Part shown: piece after piece, positions 63,895-64,000 of the stretch
Numbering within the stretch: the stretch's first letter is position 1
Layout of the letters: every line of letters starts with the position of its first letter
NCBI GenBank assembly: GCA_946894095.1
Contig: OX335642.1
Coordinates: 16,379,021 to 16,443,020, forward strand
From: Incurvaria masculella
Lineage: Eukaryota > Arthropoda > Insecta > Lepidoptera > Incurvariidae
Direction of reading: 5' to 3'
DNA: 64,000 bases
Notes under the pieces: generated by a model
What the model saw: the letters and a program-made list of their open reading frames with translations, nothing else
Told to the model about the DNA's origin: nothing
Database searches by the model: none
Made by a program: the position numbers and the translations under genes

Positions 63895-64000
63895 AAAAAG
63901 CGAGTCGTACTCGCACGCGAAGGGTTCTTTACCACACGATTGAACACAAAAAATCACGTATTTTGCCGTAAGATAATCAGGGGACCCCCCCTTAACTGTT
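63895..64000 (-). repeat. Cut-off copy of the AGGGTTCCG repeat
   Basis: AAGCGAGTCGTACTCGCACG and CGAAGGGTTCTTTACCA match one end of the repeat at 8695-9020. The window edge truncates it. Confidence 0.65.

Overview
The window looks like insect nuclear DNA, most likely from a moth or butterfly. It is AT-rich and intron-rich, and it is full of short interspersed repeats, miniature DNA transposons and RTE/Jockey-type LINE fragments of the kind common in Lepidoptera. The species call is an inference from repeat style and gene structure. There are no prokaryotic operons, no CRISPR array and no intact rRNA gene.

One real cellular gene can be supported: the forkhead transcription factor FoxP, on the minus strand, covering most of the window. 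Sixteen coding exons can be placed by splice sites, homology and reading phase. In transcription order they are E1 60190-60216 (start codon, tentative), E2 42533-42624, E3 41579-41705, E4 38973-39203, E5 38502-38712, E6 37256-37376, E7 32650-32879, E8 31681-31758, E9 31207-31251, E10 30525-30601, E11 29925-30026, E12a 28437-28603, E13 21956-22031, E14 21170-21261, E15 16281-16477 and E16 14985-15199. Every junction keeps frame, and the long form totals 693 codons plus a stop. The protein has a Gln-rich N-terminal region, one C2H2 zinc finger, a leucine zipper, a basic RRR-V-SDK segment, a forkhead domain and an acidic Ser/Asp-rich C-terminus. The second half of the forkhead domain comes in alternative forms: E12a (read to its own stop at 28361, or spliced on to E13-E16) or E12b (24919-25098, own stop). 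The two differ at a DNA-contacting residue (RHN versus RTN).

The most unusual feature is how FoxP exons have been copied into the introns just downstream of them. E14 is followed by about 50 tandem copies of an 88-bp unit (16784-21169), each holding 64 bp of the exon plus its 5' splice site and 24 bp of intron. E5 is followed by further 225-bp copies, also carrying the splice donor. E2 has a partial copy just downstream. The result is large arrays of decoy splice donors inside one gene. Transposons also sit close to splice sites: a foldback element ends 14 bp from the E12a acceptor, and a TTAA-type MITE ends about 25 bp from the E3 donor.

Layout: 1-10.7 kb is intergenic and repeat-rich. 10.7-15.0 kb is the probable long FoxP 3'UTR, with a decayed mariner and a tRNA-like sequence. 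15.0-42.6 kb is the FoxP body. 42.6-60.2 kb is a long first coding intron with a double RTE reverse-transcriptase relic (50.2-52.2 kb) and two promoter-like GC-rich patches (53.8-54.0 and 54.9-55.3 kb). 60.2-64 kb is upstream sequence with LINE pieces, a foldback element and a GC-rich patch. One SINE body recurs about 20 times in both orientations, sometimes with a tRNA-like head and sometimes with a 5S-rRNA-like head.
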